Assembly (NCBI GenBank): GCA_020796225.1
Contig: CM036755.1
Location: forward strand, 46,847,806 to 46,911,805
Origin: Arion vulgaris
Taxonomy: Eukaryota > Mollusca > Gastropoda > Stylommatophora > Arionidae
DNA: 64,000 nucleotides
Direction of reading: 5' to 3'
Under the pieces are notes generated by a model. It worked only from the letters and a program-made list of their open reading frames with translations. It ran no database searches and was not told where the DNA came from. Positions 12,101-22,439 of this stretch are shown here, piece by piece (within the stretch, counting starts at the first letter, position 1; every line of letters starts with the position of its first letter). Position numbers and translations under genes: made by a program.

Positions 12101-14568
12101 TGTCTCTTAGTTTAGTGGACATATTATCATCACTACACATTGAACTAATGAGTACATTAGTGTTCAGATCTCATTCTCGGTATGTCTCTTAGTTTAGTGG
12201 ACATATTATCATCACTACACATTGAACTAATGAGTACATTAGTGTTCAGATCTCATTCTCTGTATGTCTCTTAGTTTAGTGGACATATTATCATCACTAC
12301 ACATTGAACTAATGAGTACATTAGTGTTCAGATCTCATTCTCGTATGTCTCTTAGTTTAGTGGACATATTATCATCACTTACATTGAACTAATGAGCATT
12401 GTGTTCAGATCTCATTCTCGGTATGTCTCTTAGTTTAGTGGACATATTATCATCACTTCACATTGAACTAATGAGTACATTAGTGTTCAGATCTCATTCT
12501 CTGTATGTCTCTTAGTTTAGTGGACATATCATCACTACACATTGAACTAATGAGTACATTAGTGTTCAGATCTCATTCTCGGTATGTCTCTTAGTTTAGT
12601 GGACATATTATCATCACTACACATTGAACTAATGAGTACATTAGTGTTCAGATCTCATTCTCGGTATGTCTCTTAGTTTAGTGGACATATTATCATCACT
12701 ACACATTGAACTAATGAGTACATTAGTGTTCAGATCTCATTCTCGGTATGTCTCTTAGTTTTGTGGACATATCATCACTACATTATGAACTAATGAGTAC
12801 ATTAGTGTTCAGATCTCATTCTCGGTATGTCTCTTAGTTTAGTGGACATATCATCACTACACATTGAACTAATGAGTACATTAGTGTTCAGATCTCATTC
12901 TCGGTATGTCTCTTAGTTTAGTGGACATATTATCATCACTACACATTGAACTAATGAGTACATTAGTGTTCAGATCTCATTCTCGGTATGTCTCATAGTT
13001 TAGTGGACATATCATCACTACACATTGAACTAATGAGTACATTAGTGTTCAGATCTCATTCTGGGTATGTCTCTTAGTTTAGTGGCCATATTATCATCAC
13101 TACACATCGAACTAATAGTACATTAGTGTTCAGATCTCATTCTAGTATGTCTCTTAGTTTAGTGGACATATTATCATCACTACACATTGAACTAATGAGT
13201 ACATTATTGTTCAGATCTCATTCTCGGTATGTCTTTTTAGTTTAGTGGACATATTATCATCACTAACATTGAACTAATGAGTACATTAGTGTTTCAGATC
13301 TCATTCTCGGTATGTCTCTTAGTTTAGTGGACATATTATCATCACTACACATTGAACTAATGAGTACATTAGTGTTCAGATCTCATTCTGGGTATGTCTC
13401 TTAGTTTAGTGGACATATTATCATCACTACACATTGAACTAATGAGTACATTAGTGTTCAGATCTCATTCTCGGTATGTCTCTTAGTTTAGTGGACATAT
13501 TATCATCACTACACATTGAACTAATGAGTACATTAGTGTTCAGATCTCATTCTGGGTATGTCTCTTAGTTTAGTGGACATATTATCATCACTACACATTG
13601 AACTAATGAGTACATTAGTGTTCAGATCTTATTCTCGGTATGTCTCTTAGTTTAGTGGACATATTATCATCACTACACATTGAACTAATGAGTACATTAG
13701 TGTTCAGATCTCATTCTCGGTATGTCTCTTAGTTTAGTGGACATATTATCATCACTACACATTGAACTAATGAGTACATTAGTGTTCAGATCTCATTCTC
13801 GTTATGTCTCTTAGTTTAGTGGACATATTATCATCACTACACATTGAACTAATGAGTACATTAGTGTTCAGATCTCATTCTCGGTATATCTCTTAGTTTA
13901 GTGGACATTTATCACTACAATTGAACTAATGAGTACATTAGTGTTCAGATCTCATTCTCTGTATGTCTCTTAGTTTAGTGGACATATTATCATCACTACA
14001 CATTGAACTAATGAGTACATTAGTGTTCAGATCTCATTCTCGGTATGTCTCTTAGTTTAGTGGACATATTATCATCACTTCACATTGAACTAATGAGTAC
14101 ATTAGTGTTCAGATCTCATTCTCGTTATGTCTCTTAGTTTAGTGGACATATCATCACTACACATTGAACTAATGAGTACATTAGTGTTCAGATCTCATTC
14201 TCGGTATGTCTCTTAGTTTAGTGGACATATCATCACTACACATTGAACTAATGAGTACATTAGTGTTCAGATCTCATTCTCTGTATGTCTCTTAGTTTAG
14301 TGGACATATTATCATCACTACACATTGAACTAATGAGTACATTAGTGTTCAGATCTCATTCTCGGTATGTCTCATAGTTTAGTGGACATATTATCATCAC
14401 TACACATTGAAAGAGTTCAGATCTCATTCTCGGTATGTCTCTTAGTTTTGTGGTCATATTATCATCACTACACATTGAACTAATGAGTACATTAGTGTTC
14501 AGATCTCATTCTCGGTATGTCTCTTAGTTTAGTGGACATATTATCATCACTACACATTGAACTAATGA
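3128..14568. repeat. 82-bp satellite array, about 140 units, with higher-order structure
   Basis: An unbroken tandem array of an 82-bp unit running from cattgaactaatgagtac through gttcagatctcattctcgg to ttagtttagtggacatat. The period was checked directly (atcactacac at 3301 and 3383). Variants (tccattag, gtggccat, tacaatattg, cttgttacc, catagttt) recur at multi-unit spacings, so the array grew in blocks. Some units have short deletions. It fills most of intron 1 of the phosphatase gene. There are no long open frames. Confidence 0.97.
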
Positions 14569-15111
14569 TGTGATAAGTGTTTCGATATTCTCACAGTATG
14601 TCTCTCAGTGGCAACTAACGACACTAGTTATTAGTTTAGTTTAATCATTTGATCATCATCACTGCCAGTAGCGGCTCGTGATCATTTTGTTGGTGGAGCC
14701 AGACAATTTTTGTCCGGATAAATCATGGTTTTTGGTTGCTATATTTTAATTTCTAAAATAATAAATACATGTTATTGATTATTTTTGGTGGAGACCATTG
14801 GCTCTTAATGACAAGCCGCCACTGATCACTGCACATTTAGCTAATTAGTCCATAAGTGTTCCGATCTTCGTCTTCTTCTTCAGTATGTGTCTTAGCGTGT
14901 GGCAACTAATAACATCATCTCTAAGTTTAGTTTAGTCATCATATCATCATCACTGCACATCAAACTAATTAGTCTATAAGTGTTCGATCTCCTTCGGTAT
15001 GTCTATTAGTTTAGTTTAGTTTAGTCGCCAGATCATCAGCAATATACATCGAACCAATTAGTAAATAAGTGATCAAATCAATGTCTCTGTATGTCTTTCA
15101 GCGTTTGACTA
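14569..15111. repeat. Degenerate satellite-related units (family R), interrupted by a MITE
   Basis: Diverged, longer units matching the 82-mer core: aattagtccataagtgttcc, cagtatgtctctcag and gcaactaacgac, joined by tttagtttagtttag. They look like the ancestral dispersed sequence (family R; copies at 21447, 38440, 53765 and 60478) from which the homogeneous array grew. A hAT MITE sits inside at 14666-14824. Confidence 0.8.
14666..14824 (+). mobile_element. hAT-type MITE, copy 1
   Basis: 159 bp starting CAGTAGCGGCTCGTGAT and ending AAGCCGCCACTG (inverted ends; consensus CAGTGGCGGCTCGT). Flanked by an exact 8-bp target-site duplication, ATCACTGC, at 14658-14665 and 14825-14832. Eight-bp duplications are characteristic of hAT transposons. 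It is non-coding and needs a transposase from elsewhere. Confidence 0.93.
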
Positions 15112-15120
15112 CTAAATACT

Positions 15121-15374
15121 TAATTTTTCTTCTTTACGTTCGTTCTTAACGACCAATTTTAATCACTCTTTGTGATATGTTTGATCTTTGCCAAGAACGT
15201 GTATACGTTGCACATTGGTTTGAGGCCCTAAACGCATAGACTTCTACACGTTTAGGACATGTGCATCAAATTTCAGCCAAACCTCCTTAGTTGCCTCTTA
15301 CGACATGCGTGGCAGGTAACAGTGGTTCTATTCTTTACACCCCAAATTTGGTCCCCGGTAACCACTCGGGCGTT
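15121..15374 (-). mobile_element. SINE-like retroposon, family D variant, with target-site duplication
   Basis: On the minus strand: a head ending in cgagtggttaccgggg, the motif ATGTCGTAAGAGGCGAC (degenerate here), a body with cacgttcttggcaaagatc, and a GAA-rich 3' tail. It is flanked by CTAAATACT at 15112-15120 and 15375-15383. A sister copy is at 18380-18631. No tRNA-type promoter boxes are evident. Confidence 0.8.
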
Positions 15375-15399
15375 CTAAATACTCTATATTGTATCTAAG

Positions 15400-15540
15400 T
15401 TTAGTAGTCGACAGATCATTACCACTGCTCATCAAACCAATAAGTACATGTGTGCTCCGATCTCTTCCTCCGTAGTTTATGTCTCTCAGCGTGCGGCAAC
15501 TAACGACACCAGTTCCAAGTTGATTTTACTATTCTTCTTG
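15400..15540. repeat. Family R copy (satellite-related)
   Basis: taagtttagtagtcgacagatcatt..., aagtacatgtgtgctccgatc and gtctctcagcgtgcggcaac match the satellite progenitor family. It continues the degenerate series split by the SINE at 15121-15374. Confidence 0.65.
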
Positions 15541-15814
15541 TCTTCCAGTATATGGCTCTTGTCTAGCTACATCACATTTGATTTGATATTTTTACAATAT
15601 GGTTCAGCATGAGTAACTTGCAATATGGTTGCGGTGAATGATCAAAGTGAACCGTAACTTGATTGTTGTTTCATCAGACAGCAAAAAGATCCTCCACGTC
15701 TTCTAGTACATGTGTAGTCCATGTCTAGCTCCTGTATTTGATGTGTAGAAAATGCATGAATACGCTAACTATTCTTGAATGTTATATCAAACATAATTAC
15801 TGCTTGTCATTAGG

Positions 15815-16075
15815 CTGAAGGGCTTCAACGGCAAAGTGGTTCAGATGTTTGTCTATCGTTCTGAAAGTTGTGTATTCACATCCAGACTGAGTCACATGAG
15901 CAATTTTGTTTTCATGTGAGCTCTAGGATTGTTTTCGAAGCTACGGAGTTCGTGCTTTGTGCAACACCCTCGGTATTTCTGCCGACAGGGATGAAGCCAT
16001 ATGAGGAAACCAGGTGCAATGAAGAAAATCGAACCCCTTTAAACCGTTATTTGATCCTCATGGACAAGAACCCAA
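15815..16075 (+). mobile_element. tRNA-derived SINE, family S1
   Basis: Degenerate tRNA-like head (ggcaaagtggttcagatg, then gtgtattcacatcc in the B-box place), followed by a body shared with copies at 21203-21426 and 63310-63560: ctctaggattgtt, ctacggagttcgtgctttgtgcaa and aggtgcaatgaag. Non-coding; the open frame at 15868-16101 is incidental. Confidence 0.7.
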
Positions 16076-16085
16076 GCATCACTAG

Positions 16086-16088
16086 ATC

Positions 16089-16166
<78 letters not shown>

Positions 16167-16558
16167 AGGACTATCATCGTTTGCACGTTGGAGAGTAACC
16201 ATGCGCGCTCTAACCTCTTTTCTTACACAGGACGATTTCAGCGGCACCGCACGAACTACGTAGCACCGGCGAGGATCCCGATGTAATTTAGAAGATGGTG
16301 AAAATATTTTGTAGCAATTTTATTTTTAATCTTTCTAATGCATTTTGCTCGGACAACAGCGTTCCAGCCTGTTCTTCTCGATTTTAAACTGCCAAGGGTT
16401 CTTTTACTTGCTCAACTTGAACACGGGACCTACGTTTTATCGTCCATCTCCGATTGGACTCGGAACACCTACACTGCGATTAGGGATCTCTGAAAAAATA
16501 TTCCGATTTCTTCACGATGGGAGCTCCTAACTTATACACCAAAGAGTCCTCCAGCTAG
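16086..16558 (-). mobile_element. SINE family C, minus orientation, with (TGAT)n tail
   Basis: Read on the minus strand this is the element seen forward at 42719-43243: tRNA-like head, body with ttcctgtgtaagaaagagat-type sequence, and an (AATC)n tail. The tail here is about 85 bp of attgattg at 16086-16167. The head is diverged. Confidence 0.8.
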
Positions 16559-16783
16559 ATCATTGAAGAAGAAGAAGAAGAAGAATATATTTGATTAGAT
16601 TTAATCCTTTCACTCCGTAATATCGTTTAACTCCCAGACATATTAAAAATTATACTGTGTACTGAATTAGACACTATACTGGTTTTGCTTCATCTTAAAA
16701 AATCCTGCGAGCCTGTATATTGGCTTATAAGGGTGAACGAGTTAAACAGAACTTTCAATGCTATATTTTTCAATCTTCAACAG

Positions 16784-16966
16784 CTGCAAACAAAGTTACT
16801 AATGTAAATCTGACGTCAACAAGAAACTCAACTACTAGACAAATTGTTCTGACCATCAACTGGACTGCTGGTAGCTACACTGGGCCAACTTCATACAACA
16901 TCACAGTATATAAAGAAGTCAGCCGCGGCTCACATCAGTTTTCTGAAGTACCACTGAATAACTTAG
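16784..16966 (+). CDS. Receptor tyrosine phosphatase, exon 2: first half of an FN3 domain
   Basis: 183 bases, phase 1 at both ends, between the acceptor ttcaacag and the donor gttgag (a weak, non-consensus donor). It encodes ANKVTNVNLTSTRNS, then LTINWTAGSYTGPTSYNITV. The Trp followed by SYNITVY is the B-C strand pattern of fibronectin III. The domain stops about two-thirds through and is completed by exon 3. Four sequons (NLT, NST, NWT, NIT). The codon across the junction with exon 1 is GCT and with exon 3 GGT, with no stop, which supports both boundaries. Confidence 0.85.
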
Positions 16967-17103
16967 GTTGAGATGTTGTACACTCAAGTTTCATTATTGT
17001 AAAATAGATAACATTTTGTTCAACGCATTCACGCCACACAGATACACACATAAACATTCATTATAGCAAAGTTATATACATATTAATTAATTAATAGTCG
17101 TTC

Positions 17104-17300
17104 ATCGCAAGAGATGATGACAACAGTCTTAGACATGTAATGCTGCACCTCTTTGGTGTGTACGGAGGTGACTGTAGAGTTCAATTATAGAACACAATCC
17201 TCTACTACAGGTGGGGCATACATGATCAAGGTTAGGCATGTGGATGTTGTGTGTTCTGTTACTACTGCCTTGTAGTTAGATTGGGGACAATCAAATGCTA
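17104..17300 (-). mobile_element. LINE C-terminal fragment with CCHH zinc finger, family K
   Basis: The minus-strand reading contains HMPNLDHVCPTCSRGLC, then LYSHLRTHQRG: a C-x2-C ... H-x3-H finger. Such fingers end the reverse transcriptase protein in many animal LINEs (CPTCGR...SHLRTH type). A stop follows a few codons later. It is a 5'-truncated relic; no RT motifs remain nearby. Confidence 0.7.
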
Positions 17301-17379
17301 GCGGAGCAAACCGTACGCAAAACTGGACGGTAGGCAAACCAAGTAGTCCAAAAAAATGACCGGTAACTTGGGAAGATGA

Positions 17380-17657
17380 CGCTCAACAACCCGGGAGGGT
17401 AGGTCGTCTAAAGGTCGCTACCTTAAAAGAAAATAGTAACCTGCTGCATTGCAGGTTGGCTGTGACAGTCAAAGGCTGACGGAGAGCGAACCCAGTAAAC
17501 GCTGGTTAAAATCAGACACATCACCGAAGGACACGCACTAGAACTCCAAATGGTACTGAAGATGTGACGTAAAATAAACGTTCTTGGCAAAGACTGTTTA
17601 TACATCACAATAAGAATGATCAAAATTACAGAAAAAGAACAACCGAAGAAGAAGAAG
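17380..17657 (+). repeat. Dispersed repeat ending in a family D-like GAA tail
   Basis: The last 80 bases (acgttcttggcaaagactg ... gaagaagaagaag) match the 3' end of SINE family D at 18540-18631. The upstream part is unrelated to the SINE head, so this could be the 3' end of the autonomous partner that donated the tail. That link is inference. Confidence 0.5.
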
Positions 17658-17939
17658 CGTGTTCTGTCTTTTCGCGCAGCTCGTTTTCTCTGTGCCGCAA
17701 CGACACGATGATTCTCAGCTATGCGGGTTCCTCTTGTGTTGTTACAGCGTCACATTTGGCGATCTTGCGCAAGGGATTCCCAACACGTGGTGTCTATATC
17801 AAAGCATTCGAAACTTTAAGAGTGTCTTTAAAGCTTTTTTTTCTGTCCACCAGCAGAACGTTTGCCCCCTTTCAAACTCGCAATACATCAACTGTTTTTT
17901 GGGATGCATTTATCATCCAAGACCAATGATAAGTTTCTC

Positions 17940-18300
17940 AGCCTGCCAAGTTTCGGTAGCCAAGTTTCGTTTCTCAGGCCTGCTAACAACTGGCAGTCTT
18001 GTAGAGCTTACATTCTGAACTCCCCCAAAGAGTGTGGTCGCAAAGGTGATTTTCATGTAAACTAATCCACATCAACTGCTAAATTGCCAGAGCTTGGATT
18101 GAAGATTGGAGTGTCAAAAAAAGTGAACAGCGCAAGAAGTATATGAGCAGGCCCATCAATCAACATCAACTGGTACGGTTAGTTGCTGGACGCTGTTGAA
18201 GATATTGCGAAGGAGATCGGAGCACCTAAAGACATGTCCGGAGTGCAATAAAGATATTCTAAACTGAAGCTAAAAGTGAAAATATCATAGCATTTATGTT
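17940..18300 (+). repeat. Dispersed element E, unexpanded copy
   Basis: Contains aactaatccacatcaactgc, gagcttggattgaag, tcatcaatcaacatcaac and gttgctggacgctgttgaag. The same order appears at 28960-31050, where a 34-bp array is inserted between the second and third landmarks. Downstream parts (aaggagatcggagcacc, gacatgtccggagtgc) are family R in reverse. Not coding. Confidence 0.7.
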
Positions 18301-18379
18301 GTTGTATAGAACGTCATTGAAGGGGATGCTCCTCCACAATCGCCAGAATCCAGTTAATCGCCATAATTACGCCTAAATT

Positions 18380-18631
18380 CGCCCGAGTGGTTACCGGGGC
18401 CAAAATTTGGGGTGTAAAGAATAGAACCCCTGTTACCTGCCATACATGTCGTAAGAGGCGACTAAAAAGGTTTGGCTGAAATCGGATGCATGTGTCCTAA
18501 ACGTGTAGAAGTCTATGCGTTTATGGGCCTACAAACCAATGTGCAACGTATACACGTTCTTGGCAAAGATCAAACATATCACAAATAGTGATTAAAATTG
18601 GTGGTAAAGAACGAACGCAAAGAAGAAGAAG
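18380..18631 (+). mobile_element. SINE-like retroposon, family D variant, with target-site duplication
   Basis: 252 bp from gcccgagtggttaccggggc to a GAAGAAGA tail, flanked by an exact 11-bp duplication, ACGCCTAAATT, at 18369-18379 and 18632-18642. Internal landmark: catgtcgtaagaggcgac. A full-length copy with defined ends. The open frames crossing it are incidental. Confidence 0.88.
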
Positions 18632-18714
18632 ACGCCTAAATTTAAAGCGGGCGACGGAGACGAAGATGAAAGTCAATAAAAAAGTATATTTGCGTGTGCT
18701 TTTGAATAAACGTG

Positions 18715-18850
18715 TTACAGGAAAGTTTAGACCTTGTTGGTGGAAACGTTGCTGTATATTCTCATTGTTTTTGTAATTTATCAAACTACAGTACTTTGTG
18801 ATTACGTGTTTCGTCAATCAAATAGTTTTACTACAGTCTCATCTATATTG
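18715..18850 (+). repeat. Dispersed repeat with GGTGGAAACGTTG motif
   Basis: One of four copies (also 27325-27480, 28735-28890, 47820-47945) of a sequence running from a short hairpin and GAAACGTTG to acagtactttgtgattacg and tagttttactacagtctc. The stem-plus-GAAACG layout resembles ends of Penelope-like elements; this is a tentative assignment. Confidence 0.55.
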
Positions 18851-19090
18851 GGATTATTACAGAAAAGTCATACGTTTATGATGGACAGAGAAGAGAAGAA
18901 ACAGACCTACCCAGAAGGAATTCCGATGTCTTTGCATTCTTTCAGAGTCATTTCCAGAGTGTTTTCATCTGCTTTTCTCTGCTTCTTTTGTTATTTACTT
19001 TTCTATATTTGTTTTGTCTGCGATTAGATAAATTATGTTTATTTATTAGGAATTTGTTTTTTTATAGATATTATTTGTTTCCATTTTCAG

Positions 19091-19228
19091 GTTGTTCTTT
19101 ACGTAATACCACATTTGCATTGCCCATTGTTCAAGCTTACTGGAAGTACAAGATAGATGTAATAGCATATACAGATAGAGGGGAGAGTGATGTCGTTGAA
19201 GCATACATAAATAAAACAGCATCAAATA
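19091..19228 (+). CDS. Receptor tyrosine phosphatase, exon 3: second half of an FN3 domain
   Basis: 138 bases, phase 1 at both ends, with the acceptor ttccattttcag and the consensus donor gtaagt. It encodes CSLRNTTFALPIVQAYWKYK, then IDVIAYTDRGESDVV. YKIDVIAYTDRGES is the F-G strand signature of fibronectin III (Y-x-V-x-A-x-T-x-x-G), completing the domain begun in exon 2. Two sequons (NTT, NKT). It joins exon 4 with an ATT codon across the junction. Confidence 0.87.
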
Positions 19229-19269
19229 GTAAGTCTAAGATTGTGTACAACTCTGTTATGATTTTATAA

Positions 19270-19965
19270 ATATATATATCTGAAAGTGGCAAAAACAAAA
19301 ATAATGATAACGGATAAAACGAACATGACAAATGATATTTTTATCATCGAAGAGATAGTAAAAAATGAGAACAGTTTTGAATATCTCGGTTCACTGTTAG
19401 AAACAGATGAAAATGGGATGAAAGAAATTAAAAGAAGAGCAACCATGGCCTTACAAACAATTAAACAACTAAAAACAGTAGAGAATGGAACTGATAGGAA
19501 AACAAAGATCATAATACTAAGAGCATGCATATTCCCAGAGGCAACAAATGGGTGTGAATCATGTACATTTAATAAGGCAGTGGAAAAACATATATGTGCT
19601 TTTGAATATAAGTGTTACAGAATAGTCCTTCGTATATCATGGACAGAGAAGAGAACAAATAGATCTATCTAGAAAGAACTCAAAATCAAAGAAAACTGGC
19701 TGAAGCTACAAATAAGAAAAAGAAAATTAACGTAATTTGGATATATAAAAAGACACGAAGGGCTGGAGAAGACCATTATGGAATGAGGCATACCGGTAAA
19801 GAGAAGAAGAAGAAGACCACGGAGAAGATAGATTCAGGATGTAACTGATGGTTTGAACATGACGGCTGCAGAGGCAGGACATCTGACCTATGAGTAAGAG
19901 AAATTCCGGAGGACTGTTGGTGTGACAAAGTTCTGCTCAGGACAAACTATTTGATGATGATATAT
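19270..19965 (+). mobile_element. LINE 3' fragment, family E
   Basis: A 128-codon frame (19286-19672) reads EYLGSLLETDENGMKEIKRR, then ACIFPEATNGCESCTFNKAV, the conserved region after the RT domain of RTE/Jockey-type LINEs. After a stop the protein end continues as LEKTIMECGIPVK ... IQDVTDGLNMTAAEAGHLTY. Stops make it dead. Other copies: 21000-21800, 40710-41015 and 48205-48715. Confidence 0.8.
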
Positions 19966-20034
19966 ATACATATATATATCGTTGGCGTTTTAAAATTATT
20001 ATTTGGTTGCAACAATAGATAAAAGTTTAATTAT

Positions 20035-20755
20035 TTGACATCAGAGTTGACTCACTGGAAGAATCTCTCCAGAACCATTTGAACTTAGTTAACATGAAGG
20101 GTGAGGAGTACAACATGAAAATAAATATAATAAAGACAGAGACAATGGCAATAAGTAGACAACCAGAAAGCCTTACAATAAAACTATAGAATGTAGACAT
20201 AAAACAAACAATAGAGGCCAAATACTTAGGAACAATTTTCACAGCAGATGGAAGTATTGATAGCGAAATCAGCAATCGTTGCACAAAAGCTAGCCAAGTA
20301 AATCTCATAACAACGATTTTCTGGCCAACCCTATGTTAACAGTGTCAAACATGGCCAATAACAGCAGCTAATGAGCGGAAAATCATAACGACAAAGAGGA
20401 GGTGTCTTAGAAGAGCTGCAGGTGTGACAATAAGAGACACAATTAGAAATGAAGAAATCAGAAGAAGACTGGATGTGAAACCAGTCATGCAATTCATAAA
20501 AGAACGACAGATTAAATGGTTTGGTCACCTGACAATAATGCTCTGGTATCGTCTACCACACAGAGCCACACAGAAAAGTATAATGAGCACAACGCAAGAG
20601 GAAGACCACGCAAAAGATGAAGCGATGGCATCAAGAACAGCCTTACAAAAATAAATATCAGCTTACAAAGTGCCTTAAAATAAGCACACACAAGATCATT
20701 ACGTCCCCCAACACTTCTATAAAGAAATAAATGGCGAAAGAGAAGAAGAAGAAGA
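20035..20755 (+). mobile_element. LINE 3' fragment, family C
   Basis: Collinear with the longer copy at 56105-57480: LEESLQNHLNLVNMKGEEYN-like, then KYLGTIFTADGSIDSEIS-like, FWPTLC, RRRLDVKPVMQFIKERQIKW, and the 3' end cccccaacacttctataaag plus GAAGAAG tail. Interrupted by stops. Confidence 0.8.
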
Positions 20756-20869
20756 CAGTTGACTCTGAGGTTGGAGTACGGCTATCTTGACGGGCAAGGG
20801 ACTCTAATGGTAATAAAAGCAAATCCTCACGAAAAAGCAGTCAGATGTGCCACATTATGCACTATAATT

Positions 20870-20985
20870 ACACGACTGGCAAAGAGGACGAATGATACGT
20901 AGAGGGCAGGCTGTGCCATTTCTGTGAGCCATATGGGGTAACACCCGGTACAATGAAGTCAATCCTTTGGTTTTAGACCTCTTAA
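20870..20985 (+). mobile_element. SINE family S1, 3' end only
   Basis: gccatttctgtgagccatat, ggggtaacacccggtacaat and gaagtcaatcctttgg match the end of S1 at 21340-21426. The head is missing. Confidence 0.6.
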
Positions 20986-20999
20986 ACAAATCTTTGTGG

Positions 21000-21190
21000 G
21001 TGTAAAGCATGGACACTTAACAAGGCAATGGGAAAATATGTGTGCTTTTGAATAGACTTTTTGTAGAAAAGGCATATATTCATCATGGAACAAATAGATC
21101 TATACAGAAAGAACTCAAAATCAAAGGCAACTAGCTGATGCTACAAATAAGAATGAGAGAATTGAAGTATTTTGGACATTTTAAAGGCAC
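21000..21190 (+). mobile_element. LINE family E, left part, split by nested insertions
   Basis: gtgtgcttttgaatagac, catggaacaaatagatctat and gaactcaaaatcaaaggc match family E (19590-19750). The element resumes at 21607 (ggattggagaagacaattaag). The gap holds SINE S1 and a family R copy, so it is an insertion in an older LINE. Confidence 0.7.
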
Positions 21191-21202
21191 GAAAGTTCAT
21201 TG

Positions 21203-21426
21203 CCCGTTGTCTTGTGAGTCGAAGGTCGGGGGTTCGAATCCAGACCGCGCCGTTCTGTTCACGAGTGCAATTTTTTCCAGAGACCCTAGGATTGTTGCTG
21301 GAGCTACGGAGTTCGTGCTTTGTGCAATGCTCTCGGCAGGTGGCGTGATATTTCTGCGGAGAGGGACCGAGGTATATGGGGTAAAACCCGGTGCAATGAA
21401 GTCAATCCTTCGGCTTCGGCTTTAAA
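21203..21426 (+). mobile_element. SINE family S1, complete, with 13-bp target-site duplication
   Basis: 224 bp from cccgttgtcttgtgagtcg, with a B-box-like GGTTCGAATCC near 21231, to the aatccttcggctt end. Flanked by exact CGAAAGTTCATTG at 21190-21202 and 21427-21439. This defines the ends of the family. The source is probably tRNA-related from the B box; the A box is unclear. Confidence 0.85.
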
Positions 21427-21446
21427 CGAAAGTTCATTGTTCATTT

Positions 21447-21595
21447 TCTGTCGTTCATTTGAGGATCATCTTCATCTCACATTGGATATGTTCATAATTG
21501 CTTCGATCTCCTCCCAAGCATGTATTTCAGTGTGTTTAAACTAACAATTCCCGTTCTGTGTTAGTTGTTGTATCTACTGTGGTTTCTCTCATGGT
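21447..21595 (+). repeat. Family R copy
   Basis: ttcatttgaggatcatcttc, cataattgcttcgatctcc, gcatgtatttcagtgtg and gtgttagttgttgtatctac. Matches 38440-38600 almost throughout. It is one of the single-copy relatives of the intron 1 satellite. Confidence 0.7.
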
Positions 21596-21599
21596 TTTG

Positions 21600-21800
21600 T
21601 TGTCTCAAGCGAAGGATTGGAGAAGACAATTAAGGAATAAGACATTCTGGCAAAGCGAAGAGGAAGATAACGGAGAAAATGGATTCAAGATATAACTGAT
21701 GATTTGAGAATGAACGATGCGTATACGGAATATCTAGTCAATGATAGAAATTCAGAAGGACTGTTATTTTGGAATGGTTCTATTCAGGACAAGCTGTTAT
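21600..21800 (+). mobile_element. LINE family E, right part (3' end)
   Basis: Continues the copy at 21000-21190: ggattggagaagacaattaa, ggattcaagatataactgat and caggacaagctgttat. Ends at the usual family E terminus. Confidence 0.65.
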
Positions 21801-21829
21801 TGTGGACTTCATAACTGAATGTTTACATA

Positions 21830-22080
21830 GAATAGAGGGACTGAGATGGTATGATAAGATTACGCACGATTAACTCAGAGAAAGAACTAAAAAGATACCA
21901 GTGGATAAGGAACTAAGGAAGAGACGCTGGCAATGGATAGAACGCACTTTGACAAGGTCGACCGGAAGTAGTTCAAAGCAGGCACTGTTTTGGAACCCGC
22001 AGGAAAAGATTAGTAGTGGATGGTCTAGAAATACCTGAAGAAGAGAGCTGGAGACTGATATTAAAATTATAGGAAGTCTG
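21830..22080 (+). mobile_element. LINE 3' fragment, family G
   Basis: Broken frames give ELRKRRWQWIERTL, KQALFWNPQEK and TWRRELETDIK-like sequence, matching the better copy at 53205-53560 ([18 protein letters not shown]). Dead relic. Confidence 0.65.
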
Positions 22081-22082
22081 CC

Positions 22083-22275
22083 TGCCCAGCGTGTTCGTAG
22101 CGCGTTGTACGACGTGTGACAAGCCCCCTGGGAATACGGTTCAACTCCGCGACCGGCAGAAAAGCCACAGGCTTTCCAAATTTACGGTGTTCGTGGCACC
22201 GAACCGAAGGGTTACGGTGTGCATGTCCCCGAGCCGTAGAGCTGAAAGTTAAAGTGCTTCTAGATCGGGAAAACA
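22083..22275 (+). mobile_element. tRNA-derived SINE, family S2
   Basis: tRNA-like head with A-box-like GTTCGTAGCGCGTTG and B-box-like GGTTCAACTCC, then a body with ggcagaaaagccacagg, ccaaatttacggtgttcgtg and ccgaaccgaagggttacgg, and a short A-rich end. Other copies: 40365-40568, 46190-46370, and 46555-46735 on the minus strand. Confidence 0.85.
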
Positions 22276-22439
22276 AAATAATAGTCAAGACGTGGAAAGA
22301 ATTGAAAGGAATTGCAAGAGAGGAAGTGTTGGAAGAAGTTTGTTGAAGACCTGTGCTCCGTTTGAAGTTGAAAGCTGAAGAAAACGAAGAAGACACTCTG
22401 TTAATGAGACATGAAGCTGATGAAGAATATTATCAAATA

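Noticed and set aside
3128..14568. CRISPR array
   Set aside because: Units are directly adjacent without variable spacers, and the context is an animal gene.
17659..18065. Overlapping + frames of 119, 73 and 67 codons
   Set aside because: They fall in dispersed element E and differ by frame; no domain recognised and the second copy at 28960 does not keep them.
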